This document shows positions 17,543 to 25,271 of a stretch of DNA of 37,212 nt, in pieces. Both the position numbers and the translations under genes were made by a program. Under the pieces are notes generated by a model, which saw nothing but the letters and a program-made list of their open reading frames with translations, did no database searches and had not been told where the DNA came from. Each line of letters starts with the position of its first letter. The stretch's first letter is position 1. The stretch comes from Candidatus Blautia faecigallinarum (lineage in GTDB: Bacteria > Bacillota > Clostridia > Lachnospirales > Lachnospiraceae), in assembly GCA_019116385.1 (NCBI GenBank), contig DXBU01000041.1:1-37212 (forward strand). The letters are read 5' to 3'.

Positions 17543-19561
17543 ATGAATTGGTATAAATTTCTAAACAGGATCTCTCTGCCCCTGCAGGCACTGGGAAGCG
17601 CAGTGATCTATTTCCTGGTGGAGGTGATCTCACGCCGGTCCTTTTATGAGGCGTGGACCTATATGACAGAGAGGCCCCTGGTGTTTGCCTACAATACCGC
17701 GTTCATTTTCACCACGTCTCTGCTTGTGTATCTTTTTCGCAGGCGGTGCTTTTGGCGGGTTTTGGTGGCGGTATTCTGGCTGTTTTTGGGAGCGGTCAAT
17801 GGGATCCTTTTGATGAACCGTGTTACGCCTTTTACCGGCCCGGATCTGTATCTTCTTACAGATGCCATGGCTATGGCAAAGAAATATCTGCCGGAATGGG
17901 GCGTTATCGTGGCCTGTATCGTGGCGGCCATACTGGCGGTGTTCCTGATCTGGCTGTTTATCAAAGGGCCCAAATATAGAAGAACGCTAAAATACTGGAT
18001 CAATGTTCCGCTGGTCCTGGCTGGTGTCCTGGCTTTTGGGGGCCTGACCCAGCTGGCTCTGGAAAAAAGAGTGCTTTCCAATTATTTTGGAAATATTGCC
18101 TTTGCCTATGAAGATTATGGCTATCCCTACTGTCTGGCCACCACGATCTTCAATACCGGCATCAGCTGCCCCAGGGATTACTCAGAGGCGGAGATCGCCC
18201 GGATCCAACGGACGGAGAGTGATCTGCCGGAAACAACGGAGGGGGAGTATCCCAATATCATCTTCCTGCAGCTGGAATCCTTTTTTGATCCTACACTGGT
18301 AAATTATCTGGATCTGTCCGAGGATCCGATCCCTACCTTCCGCAGCCTGATGGAAGAATACTCTTCCGGATATTTTAAGGTCCCCTCTGTAGGCGCCGGA
18401 ACTGCAAATACGGAGTTTGAGACCATTACCGGAATGAGCATGCACTATTTTGGACCCGGGGAATATCCTTATAAGAGCATCCTGAAGGAGACCACCTGCG
18501 AAAGCGCCCCTTATGTGCTGAAAGAGCTGGGCTATACGGCACATGCCGTTCATAACCATGAGGCCAACTTCTACGGGAGAAGGACCGTTTTCCCAAATCT
18601 GGGCTTTGATTATTTTGTCTCTGAAGAATATATGGAAGAGGAAGACCAGAAAACACCGTTGGACTGGGTAAAGGACGGCATCCTTACCGATGAGATCCTC
18701 AAATGTCTGAACAAAACAGAAGGGCAGGATTATATTTATACGATCTCGGTCCAGGGCCACGGTTCCTATCCCACCGAACCGATCCTGGAAGATCCAAAGA
18801 TCACGGTTTCCGGTTCTCCCACAAAGGAAAAGGATTATCAGTGGGAGTACTATGTGAACCAGCTGTATGAAATGGATCTGTTTATCAAAGATCTGGTGGA
18901 GGAACTCTCGGATTATCCGGAGGATGTGGTGCTGGTAATGTACGGCGACCATCTTCCCACCATGGATCTGACGGTGGAGGATCTGGACAACCGTTACCTC
19001 TTCCAGACAGAATATGTGATCTGGGATAACTTCGGCCTGGAAAAAGTGGACGAAAATCTTTCTGCATACCAGATGGCGGCAGAGGTCATGAACCGCATCG
19101 GGATCCATGAAGGAACGATCTTCCGCTATCATCAGGCCAGGAGGAATTCCAAAAATTATCAGGTGGATCTGGAAACCCTGCAGTATGACCTGCTGTATGG
19201 AGAGCGATATGCCTACGAGGGAGAAAATCCCTTTGTCCGGACAAAGATGAAGATGGGACTTTATGACCTGACGCTGGATTCTGTGGAGCTGATCTCCAAC
19301 TTTGATCATACATATTATGTGAAGGGTTCCAACTTTACTCCTTCCAGCCAGGTGCAGCTGAACGGGGAATGGTATGATACGGTTTACCGGAACCCCACCA
19401 CCCTTTTGATCTCCGGCACGCAGCTTACGGATTTTGACCGGCTGTGTGTGGCCCAGCGCAGCAACAGCTCCACTGCCAAAGCGTTGAGCAAGAGTTACAA
19501 CCGGTCCTGCTACGCGCTGTTTAGCGAGAGCAAATGGAAGCTTCCGGAGTCGGAGGAATAG
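17543..19561 (+). CDS. LtaS/MdoB-family phosphoglycerol transferase (sulfatase fold)
   Basis: A 672-residue membrane enzyme. Five hydrophobic helices (about 12-175) precede an extracellular alkaline phosphatase/sulfatase domain (about 235-520). The metal-binding Glu is at 245 in LQLESFFDP. The nucleophile is probably Thr287 in GAGTANTEF, as in LtaS. Further metal or substrate residues are in SVQGHGSYP and MYGDHLPTMD. The family transfers glycerol-phosphate from phosphatidylglycerol to glycolipid or glycan, making teichoic-acid-like polymers; the exact product cannot be told here. The ATG at 17543 lies 7 nt after AAGGAG (17530-17535), and the ATG at 17537 is too close. It follows valS by 15 nt. 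The C-terminal roughly 100 residues form an extra beta-rich module. Confidence 0.88.
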   Translation: MNWYKFLNRISLPLQALGSAVIYFLVEVISRRSFYEAWTYMTERPLVFAYNTAFIFTTSLLVYLFRRRCFWRVLVAVFWLFLGAVNGILLMNRVTPFTGPDLYLLTDAMAMAKKYLPEWGVIVACIVAAILAVFLIWLFIKGPKYRRTLKYWINVPLVLAGVLAFGGLTQLALEKRVLSNYFGNIAFAYEDYGYPYCLATTIFNTGISCPRDYSEAEIARIQRTESDLPETTEGEYPNIIFLQLESFFDPTLVNYLDLSEDPIPTFRSLMEEYSSGYFKVPSVGAGTANTEFETITGMSMHYFGPGEYPYKSILKETTCESAPYVLKELGYTAHAVHNHEANFYGRRTVFPNLGFDYFVSEEYMEEEDQKTPLDWVKDGILTDEILKCLNKTEGQDYIYTISVQGHGSYPTEPILEDPKITVSGSPTKEKDYQWEYYVNQLYEMDLFIKDLVEELSDYPEDVVLVMYGDHLPTMDLTVEDLDNRYLFQTEYVIWDNFGLEKVDENLSAYQMAAEVMNRIGIHEGTIFRYHQARRNSKNYQVDLETLQYDLLYGERYAYEGENPFVRTKMKMGLYDLTLDSVELISNFDHTYYVKGSNFTPSSQVQLNGEWYDTVYRNPTTLLISGTQLTDFDRLCVAQRSNSSTAKALSKSYNRSCYALFSESKWKLPESEE

Positions 19562-19612
19562 AACTTATAGGCGCCGCCCAGATTTTGTCGTATAAAATAT
19601 TACGATTGGGAC

Positions 19613-19640
19613 TGGACATCTTTCACCACTATTATATAAT
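19613..19640 (+). promoter_or_regulatory. Sigma-A promoter of the folC operon
   Basis: TGGACA (19613-19618), a 16-nt spacer and TATAAT (19635-19640). The predicted start is near 19647, ten nt before the leader hairpin. Confidence 0.65.
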
Positions 19641-19656
19641 GATAAGGTAGCCGGAT

Positions 19657-19688
19657 GTACCGGGCCGCCGGATGAGGCGGTCCGGTAC
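19657..19688 (+). promoter_or_regulatory. Strong stem-loop at the 5' end of the folC leader
   Basis: A 13-bp stem (19657-19669 with 19676-19688, one G-U) closes the six-base loop GGATGA. It sits about 10 nt after the predicted transcription start and about 40 nt before the folC ATG. No T-run follows directly, but eight Ts (19717-19724 or so) lie between the ribosome site GTGGTGGA and the ATG. It may stabilise the mRNA 5' end or regulate translation. Confidence 0.55.
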
Positions 19689-19727
19689 CTGGTGAAATAC
19701 ATTAGATAAAAGTGGTGGATTTTTTTT

Positions 19728-21023
19728 ATGAATTACGAACAAGCAGTTGCTTATATTGAAGAAACTCCGAAGTTTACAACGAAGAATTCCCTGGATCATA
19801 CCAAAGAATGCCTGCGAAGGCTGGGGGATCCCCAGAAGAAATTTAAGGTCATCCACGTGGCCGGCACCAATGGAAAGGGAAGCACCTGTGCCTTTCTCAC
19901 TTCTATTTTGCGGGAGGCGGGGTATTCCTGCGGCCTGTTTACTTCCCCCCACCTGGTGGAGATCAATGAAAGATTCCAGATCAATGAGGAAGTGATCAGC
20001 AATGAAGTATTCCTGGACGCCTTTTGCAAAGTAAAAGACCTGGCAGATCAGCTGCTGGCGGAAGGAAGCTATCATCCCACGTATTTCGAAATGCTGTTTC
20101 TGATGGGCATGGTGATCTTTGCCCAGGCAGGAGTGGACTATGTGACGCTGGAAACGGGACTTGGGGGAAGGCTGGACGCTACCACAGCGGCAGAGGACCC
20201 GGCGGCCTGTGTGATCACATCCATCAGCTTTGACCATATGCAGTATCTGGGAAATACCATCGAGGAGATCGCCGGGGAAAAGGCCGGCATTATCGTCCCG
20301 GGTGTTCCTGTGATCTACGATGGGAACAACGAAAAAGCCGCAGCCGTGATCCGGGAAAGGGCGAAAGCCCTTCACAGCCCCTTCTATGAAGTCTGCCGGC
20401 AAGATACGGAAATCCTTAAAAATACCCGGGAAGGGATCGACTTTGTGATGAAGGATCCTTATTATAAGGACACCATCTTTTCCATTCCCTTTATCGCAAG
20501 GTATCAGGTGATGAACGGAGCCCTGGCATTAAAGACAATGGAAGTGCTTAAGAATACCCTTCCGGTTTCCTTAGAAGAGATAAAAGAAGGGATGAAAAAG
20601 ACACGGTGGCAGGGACGTATGGAAACGGTCCTTCCAGGGGTGATCGTAGACGGGGCCCACAATGAGGATGGGGTGGAGAAATTTGTAGAAACAGCCGCCC
20701 ATTTTCAGGAGAATTACCCTCTTACCCTGCTTTTCTCGGCAGTGGAGGACAAGGACTACCGGGACATGATCCGGACCATATGCCAACGGATCTCCTTTGC
20801 CCATGTGGTGACTACCCAGGTGGGCGGCGAACGTATGGTGCCCGCAGAGAAGCTTGCCGGGATCTTTAAGGAAATGGGCTGTCCCGATGTGCAGTGGTTC
20901 TCCCAGATCCCGGAGGCCTTTAAGGCGGCATGCAGCGTAAGGGAAGAAGAGGGAATGCTGTTCTGTGTAGGGTCTTTGTATCTTGTAGGTGCGGTCAAGG
21001 ATGTGATAAGGAAGAGCGCTTAA
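19728..21023 (+). CDS. folC: Folylpolyglutamate synthase / dihydrofolate synthase
   Basis: A 431-residue Mur-ligase-fold enzyme adding glutamate to (dihydro)pteroate or folates. The P-loop is GTNGKGST (residues 46-53). Other family motifs are SPHLVEINERFQIN (about 77-90), TYFEMLF with the conserved FE, ETGLGGRLDAT (about 143) and DGAHNEDG in the C-terminal domain. Length is typical. Whether it also has dihydrofolate synthase activity cannot be decided from the sequence. The ribosome site is a GTGGTGGA followed by a T-run. A 50-residue protein gene begins 34 nt downstream. Confidence 0.95.
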   Translation: MNYEQAVAYIEETPKFTTKNSLDHTKECLRRLGDPQKKFKVIHVAGTNGKGSTCAFLTSILREAGYSCGLFTSPHLVEINERFQINEEVISNEVFLDAFCKVKDLADQLLAEGSYHPTYFEMLFLMGMVIFAQAGVDYVTLETGLGGRLDATTAAEDPAACVITSISFDHMQYLGNTIEEIAGEKAGIIVPGVPVIYDGNNEKAAAVIRERAKALHSPFYEVCRQDTEILKNTREGIDFVMKDPYYKDTIFSIPFIARYQVMNGALALKTMEVLKNTLPVSLEEIKEGMKKTRWQGRMETVLPGVIVDGAHNEDGVEKFVETAAHFQENYPLTLLFSAVEDKDYRDMIRTICQRISFAHVVTTQVGGERMVPAEKLAGIFKEMGCPDVQWFSQIPEAFKAACSVREEEGMLFCVGSLYLVGAVKDVIRKSA

Positions 21024-21057
21024 GTGACGCGTAAGGATGCGTCAGGAAAGGGGAACT

Positions 21058-21210
21058 ATGATAGATTACGAAGAAGAACTGAAGAAATTTGAGCCATGTC
21101 TGGATGTGACAGACGCAGAGGGTGCGATCTACAATAGAGAACTGACAGATATTTTGGACGTGCTGCAGGAGATGATGCGGGAAGCAAAAAGCGGAAAACG
21201 TGTGAGATAA
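21058..21210 (+). CDS. Small 50-residue acidic protein, unknown function
   Basis: A short frame between folC and the TPR gene. It starts MIDYEEELKKFEPCLDV and ends REAKSGKRVR; the middle (NRELTDILDVLQEMM) should form an amphipathic helix. A good ribosome site, GGAAAGGGG (21044-21053), precedes the ATG, and the next gene starts 10 nt after its stop. Spacing, ribosome site and codon use like the neighbours support a real gene. I do not recognise a family. A small hairpin (GACGC/GCGTC, 21026-21043) lies just upstream. Confidence 0.7.
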   Translation: MIDYEEELKKFEPCLDVTDAEGAIYNRELTDILDVLQEMMREAKSGKRVR

Positions 21211-21220
21211 GGAGATACCA

Positions 21221-22645
21221 ATGAATTGTGTGAACTGCGGGACCTACTTGACGGACCCGGATCTGGAGTACTGCCCCCGCTGCGGATGCAATGTACTGAT
21301 CCAGAAAAAAGTGGATTATCTGTCTAAATATTATTATAACCAGGGCCTGGAAAAAGCCACCATCCGGGATCTTTCCGGGGCGATCACCTGTCTGAAGCAG
21401 AGCCTTACCTATAATAAGGCCAATATTGACGCCAGGAACCTTTTGGGTCTTGTGTATTTTGAGACCGGTGAAGTGGTAGCTGCTTTAAGCGAATGGGTCA
21501 TCAGCAAAAACCTGCGCCCCAACAAAAACTTAGCCTCAGAATACATCAACAAGCTGCAGGCGAATCCCAATAAGCTGGAGGCCATCAACGAGACGATCCG
21601 GAAATATAACCATGCCCTGGCGCTGTGCCGGGAAGGACATGAAGATATGGCCGCCATACAGCTTAAGAAGATCCTGGCTCAAAATCCCAAATTGATCAAA
21701 GGCTATCATCTGCTGGCCCTTATCTGGATCAAAGACAAAGAATGGAACAAAGCCCGGCGCATCCTGAAAAAAGCAGCCCGGATAGACAAGACCAATACCA
21801 CTACCCTGCGTTTTTTGAAGGAGATAGACGAACAGACCGGTGTGACCACCAGGCTGGACCGGCAGGAAAAAGGATTTTTCTTCGGAGGGACCGGGGGAAA
21901 GAAGCAGGAGGAAGAGGAGGAAGGCAGCCTTGTGGTGCGCCAGCCCATGTACAAAGAGCGCTCCCGGATCCCTTTGTTCTTTATGCTGCTCCTGGGATTT
22001 GCGGCCGGGGCTGCGGCCCTTTGGTTTTTGGCAGTGCCGGCGATCCGCCAGGGGATCTACCGGGAGGCAAACCAGCAGCTGGTGCAGTACAGTGAAGCCC
22101 TTGCCAGCCAGGGAGCGGAGCTGACCAGGGCTCAGGGAGAAGCCCAGCAGTCGGATAACGCGGCAGAGGAGGTGGCCCAGCAGATCGATGAAGAAAAGAA
22201 ACGTAGCCAAAGCTATCAGTCTCTGCTGAACGCCTATATGTATATGCAGGAAGGGAACCTGGACGGCGCGGCTCTGGAGGTGCAGAATGTCCATGAGAGC
22301 GTTCTGGACGATACGGCAATGGGAGCCTACACCACGGTCTGCTATACGACCGGAGTGACCGGGATCACGGAAGAGGAAGAGACGGAAGAAGGAGAGGATG
22401 GAAGCGGAGAGGACACCGGAGAAGAAAGTACAGAAACCGGCGGCACGGACAGCGGCTATACGGACGGCAGTACAGACGGAAGCTATACGGACAGCAGTTA
22501 TACGGACAGCAGTTATACAGATAGCGGTTATACAGACAGCGGCTACACAGGCGGAAGCTATACGGATAACAGTTATATAGATGGAAGCTATACAGACAAT
22601 ACGTATACAGGCGGATATGCGGACATCGGCGGTTACGGGTATTAG
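21221..22645 (+). CDS. Zinc-ribbon/TPR membrane protein with pentapeptide-repeat tail
   Basis: A 474-residue protein. Residues 3-24 form a zinc ribbon (CVNC...CPRC). Residues about 30-205 contain TPR-like helix pairs (LKQSLTYNKANIDARNLLG, LKKILAQNPKLIKGYHLLA). A single transmembrane helix spans about 250-272. A coiled-coil segment (about 275-345) is followed by an acidic stretch and a Tyr-Thr-Asp-rich pentapeptide repeat tail (about 407-474). Zinc ribbon and TPRs are presumably cytoplasmic and the tail extracellular. Function is unknown; the layout suggests a scaffold between cytosol and envelope. It lies between folC and spoIIA, and a terminator separates it from spoIIAA. Confidence 0.75.
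   Translation: MNCVNCGTYLTDPDLEYCPRCGCNVLIQKKVDYLSKYYYNQGLEKATIRDLSGAITCLKQSLTYNKANIDARNLLGLVYFETGEVVAALSEWVISKNLRPNKNLASEYINKLQANPNKLEAINETIRKYNHALALCREGHEDMAAIQLKKILAQNPKLIKGYHLLALIWIKDKEWNKARRILKKAARIDKTNTTTLRFLKEIDEQTGVTTRLDRQEKGFFFGGTGGKKQEEEEEGSLVVRQPMYKERSRIPLFFMLLLGFAAGAAALWFLAVPAIRQGIYREANQQLVQYSEALASQGAELTRAQGEAQQSDNAAEEVAQQIDEEKKRSQSYQSLLNAYMYMQEGNLDGAALEVQNVHESVLDDTAMGAYTTVCYTTGVTGITEEEETEEGEDGSGEDTGEESTETGGTDSGYTDGSTDGSYTDSSYTDSSYTDSGYTDSGYTGGSYTDNSYIDGSYTDNTYTGGYADIGGYGY
22440..22620 (+). repeat. 15-bp tandem repeats encoding Y-T-D-x-S/G units
   Basis: About twelve five-residue units occur in a row (SYTDS, SYTDS, SYTDS, GYTDS, GYTGG, SYTDN, SYIDG, SYTDN, TYTGG and variants). 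They are written by near-identical 15-base units such as AGTTATACGGACAGC. Multiples of 15 bp keep the frame, so copy number could vary between strains without disrupting the protein. Confidence 0.8.
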
Positions 22646-22671
22646 GAATATACGCAGGAGAAACCTCCAGA

Positions 22672-22703
22672 AAGGGGATGCACAAAGGTGCATTCCTTTT
22701 TTC
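22672..22703 (+). terminator. Rho-independent terminator before spoIIAA
   Basis: A 12-bp stem (22672-22683 with 22688-22699, two G-U pairs) closes the loop AAAG and runs into TTTTTT. It separates the TPR gene from the spoIIA operon, so spoIIA should have its own promoter in the 43 nt that follow or read through. I could not identify a convincing sigma-H promoter or Spo0A box. Confidence 0.8.
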
Positions 22704-22746
22704 TTGGGAAAAAGAATAATTTTTATTAAATAGGGGGAAAATATCT

Positions 22747-23061
22747 ATGGAACCATGGATGCAGATAAAGGGGGCCTGCCTCACCGTGACCCTTCCGCCG
22801 GAGGTGGATCATCCGGTATCGGACCGGATCCGAAAAGAGTCGGACAAGATCCTGGCGGACAGGTACGTAAGCACAATGGTGTTTGATTTTCAGAATACGA
22901 CTTTTATGGACAGCTCCGGGATCGGTCTTTTGATGGGGCGGTACAAAGTGCTGGGGATGCGCAGCAAGAGCATCCGGGCAGTAAATGTGGGCTCCCATGT
23001 GGAGAAGCTTCTCCGTTTGGCGGGCGTCCACAAATATATTGAAATCTGCAGGCAGAAATAA
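22747..23061 (+). CDS. spoIIAA: Anti-sigma F factor antagonist SpoIIAA
   Basis: A 104-residue STAS-domain protein. When unphosphorylated it binds SpoIIAB and frees sigma F in the forespore. The phosphorylation site is in TFMDSSGIGLLMGRYK (Ser56/Ser57; by analogy with Bacillus the second serine). Length is slightly under the usual 110-117. AGGGGGA just before the start serves as ribosome site. First gene of spoIIAA-spoIIAB-sigF in canonical order. Confidence 0.95.
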   Translation: MEPWMQIKGACLTVTLPPEVDHPVSDRIRKESDKILADRYVSTMVFDFQNTTFMDSSGIGLLMGRYKVLGMRSKSIRAVNVGSHVEKLLRLAGVHKYIEICRQK

Positions 23062-23086
23062 TGGGAGGAGAGGAAGGGAGTATATT

Positions 23087-23512
23087 ATGGAAAATACCAA
23101 TGAAATGACAATTATTTTTGACAGCCGTCCGGTAAATGAAGGGCTGGCAAGAGTGGCTGCAGCGTCCTTCTGCACGCAGCTGAATCCTACGCTGGAAGAG
23201 ATCGCAGACATCAAGACGGCTGTCTCCGAGGCGGTGACAAACTGTATCATCCACGGATACGAAGGAAAGGTACATAAGATCCAAATGACCTGCCGCCTTA
23301 GGGGCAGGGAACTGAGCGTAGATGTGATCGATGAAGGCGTGGGGATCGCGGATGTGGAGAAGGCCATGGAGCCTTTGTACACCACAAAACCGGAAAAAGA
23401 CCGTTCCGGGATGGGTTTTACCTTTATGGAAGCATTTATGGACGAGATCCATGTGGAATCTCAGGTAGGTAAGGGTACGGCTGTGCATATGAAGAAAACC
23501 ATCCGGAGGTGA
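23087..23512 (+). CDS. spoIIAB: Anti-sigma F factor and serine kinase SpoIIAB
   Basis: A 141-residue GHKL-type ATPase that holds sigma F inactive and phosphorylates SpoIIAA. The N-box is EAVTNCIIHGYEG (about residues 45-57). The G1 box is DEGVGIADVEKAMEP (about 80-94). The lid and G2 region is TTKPEKDRSGMGFTFME. The ATG at 23087 follows GGAAGGGAG. The open frame continues upstream into spoIIAA, but the first 34 codons there are an unlikely extension. It overlaps the sigF ribosome site. Confidence 0.95.
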   Translation: MENTNEMTIIFDSRPVNEGLARVAAASFCTQLNPTLEEIADIKTAVSEAVTNCIIHGYEGKVHKIQMTCRLRGRELSVDVIDEGVGIADVEKAMEPLYTTKPEKDRSGMGFTFMEAFMDEIHVESQVGKGTAVHMKKTIRR

Positions 23513-23514
23513 AC

Positions 23515-24240
23515 ATGGACCATACTCTTGCTTTGATCGGACGTGCGCACCAGGGAGATAAAAAAGCGAGAGATACGTTGTTTGAAGAAAATGTGGGTCT
23601 GGTATACAGTGTGGCCAAGCGGTTTTTAGGCCGGGGCGTTGAGATGGAGGACCTGTTCCAGATTGGGAGCATCGGGCTTTTGAAAGCAGTAGATAAATTT
23701 GATCTTTCCTATGACGTGCAGTTTTCCACCTATGCAGTGCCCATGATCGTAGGGGAGATCAAAAGATTCCTGCGGGATGACGGGATCCTGAAGGTGAGCC
23801 GTTCTCTAAAGGAGAGCCATTACCGGGTATATCAGGTACGGGAGGTTTTGGAGAGAAAATTTGGAAGGGAACCAACTCTCCTGGAACTTTCCCAGGAAAT
23901 GGGAGTGCCCGTGGAAGAACTGGTCCTGATCCTGGAATCTAAGATGGAAGTGGAATCCCTTCAAAAGACCATTTACCAGGGAGAAGGAACGGAGATTTCT
24001 CTGCTGGAAAAACTTCCGGAAAAAGAGAACCAGCAGGACCGGATCCTGGACCGGATCTTTCTGGAAGAGATCCTGGATACGCTGGACGCAAAGCAGCGGC
24101 AGCTTATTTATATGCGCTATTATAAGGATATGACCCAGACGGAGATCGCCCGGGAACTGGGGATCTCCCAGGTTCAGGTATCCAGGATGGAGAAGAAGAT
24201 ATTGATCATTTTGCGGGAGCGTGTCCGGCAGAGAAAATGA
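23515..24240 (+). CDS. sigF: RNA polymerase sporulation sigma factor F
   Basis: A 241-residue group 3 sigma-70 factor, the first forespore-specific sigma. Region 2 includes FQIGSIGLLKAVDKFD and VQFSTYAVPMIVGEIKRFLRDDG. Region 3 is around KESHYRVYQVREVL. The region 4 helix-turn-helix is TQTEIARELGISQVQVSRME. The ATG at 23515 lies 5 nt after GGAGG (23505-23509); a GTG at 23509 overlaps that site and is rejected. The stop is only 4 nt from the stop of convergent spoVAA. Confidence 0.95.
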   Translation: MDHTLALIGRAHQGDKKARDTLFEENVGLVYSVAKRFLGRGVEMEDLFQIGSIGLLKAVDKFDLSYDVQFSTYAVPMIVGEIKRFLRDDGILKVSRSLKESHYRVYQVREVLERKFGREPTLLELSQEMGVPVEELVLILESKMEVESLQKTIYQGEGTEISLLEKLPEKENQQDRILDRIFLEEILDTLDAKQRQLIYMRYYKDMTQTEIARELGISQVQVSRMEKKILIILRERVRQRK

Positions 24241-24244
24241 CCGC

Positions 24245-24850
24245 TTACTCCCGGCTTTTCTGTTCTATGATGGTAGTATCCACCTCGTCTTCGTATAACC
24301 GCATCTGCACCTGCATGGGGCTGGGGTCGGAGGTGAGGCGCATTTTGCCAAAATGATTAAAAAAGAGCAGCACGCCCAGTCCGATCCCGATGGAATAGGA
24401 GACTTCCAATATCGTAAAGCCGGTACTGGCCTCTCCGGTCACCTGGGTATAGATCTGGGAAAACAGTGTCCCTACATCCACATCATTTTGAAAGGTCATA
24501 ATAGAAAAGGCCGCCCCTAAAAAGGAAGCCAGAGAAACAAAGGCGATCTTCAGCCAGCGCCAGATAAGCGCGGCTGTATGGGCCTTGTCATAAGTAAGGA
24601 TAAAATCCGATTCCCCTATAGGGATGACGGTAAGCTCCGGCTCCTTTTTCTGGATCGCCCCGATCAGGTCGATCACGGACATGACATAACGTCCGTATTT
24701 ATGGGGATCCAGGGAGGCGACCGGCATCACCCGCACCCGGTTTAAGACTTTCGTGCTGGTGCAGGACAGTTTGCAGATATCCTGGAGATAAATATGGGGG
24801 TGCTGGACCTGGATATTTTTATCCAGCTGCAGATATAAGGTTTCTTTCAT
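24245..24850 (-). CDS. spoVAA: Stage V sporulation protein AA
   Basis: A 201-residue component of the SpoVA system, which moves Ca-dipicolinate into the forespore and out at germination. Residues 1-90 form the soluble N-terminal domain. Two transmembrane helices follow (about 98-118 and 145-163). The C-terminus has the family signature NHFGKMRLTSDPSPMQVQMRLYEDEV. The ATG at 24850 is chosen because AGGA is 9-10 nt upstream and the N-terminus (MKETLYLQL) then matches the family; a GTG at 24883 would add 11 residues. It is last in the cluster here but first in Bacillus. It converges on sigF with a 4-nt gap. Confidence 0.88.
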   Translation of the reverse strand: MKETLYLQLDKNIQVQHPHIYLQDICKLSCTSTKVLNRVRVMPVASLDPHKYGRYVMSVIDLIGAIQKKEPELTVIPIGESDFILTYDKAHTAALIWRWLKIAFVSLASFLGAAFSIMTFQNDVDVGTLFSQIYTQVTGEASTGFTILEVSYSIGIGLGVLLFFNHFGKMRLTSDPSPMQVQMRLYEDEVDTTIIEQKSRE

Positions 24851-24898
24851 AAGCTTCACATCCTGTCGATTGATTGACGGCACGCCCGGGGCTGCCGG

Positions 24899-25255
24899 TC
24901 ATGATTTCATTTTGGGCTTAAAGATAAGGCTTGCCAGATAGGAAAAGATCAGCGCACCGGAGACGCCTGCAGCGCAGGCGGTAAAACCGCCGGTGAACAA
25001 TCCCAGCAGCCCGTCTGTTTGGATGGCCTCTTCCATTCCTTTCCACAATAGGTTGCCGAATCCCAAAAGGGGAACACTGGCGCCTGCTCCTGCAAATCGG
25101 GCAAAGGGTTCGTAAAGGCCAAGAAAGCTTAAAAGAGCACCCAGGCATACCAGGCCGACCATGATCCGTCCGGGCATCAATTTTGTTTTATCAAGAAGGA
25201 TCTGGACCAGGGCGCAGATCAGTCCCCCTGTCCAGAATGCGTGAAGATAATCCAT
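24899..25255 (-). CDS. spoVAE: Stage V sporulation protein AE (SpoVAEB type)
   Basis: A 118-residue, four-helix inner forespore membrane protein of the dipicolinate channel. The motif AGAGASVPLLGFGNLLWKGM is the homologue of the matching motif in SpoVAC. The start at 25255 is set by GGGAGG about 6 nt upstream and a family-like MDYLHAFWTGG beginning. The open frame extends further up but overlaps spoVAD. Gap from the spoVAD stop is 16 nt. Confidence 0.92.
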   Translation of the reverse strand: MDYLHAFWTGGLICALVQILLDKTKLMPGRIMVGLVCLGALLSFLGLYEPFARFAGAGASVPLLGFGNLLWKGMEEAIQTDGLLGLFTGGFTACAAGVSGALIFSYLASLIFKPKMKS

Positions 25256-25271
25256 AGGAACCTCCCTTTTG

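Noticed and set aside
19657..19688. folC leader hairpin as a terminator or tetrahydrofolate riboswitch
   Set aside because: No T-run follows the stem directly, and none of the conserved THF riboswitch sequence is present.
22440..22620. Short regular repeats considered as a CRISPR array
   Set aside because: The units are 15 bp with no spacers, stay in frame and encode pentapeptides at the end of a complete gene.
22700..22746. Sigma-H promoter or Spo0A box for spoIIA
   Set aside because: A GAAT (22714-22717) is present, but no AGGA-type -35 lies at the right distance and no TGTCGAA-like box is visible. A TTGGGA/TAAATA pair would place the -10 on the ribosome site.
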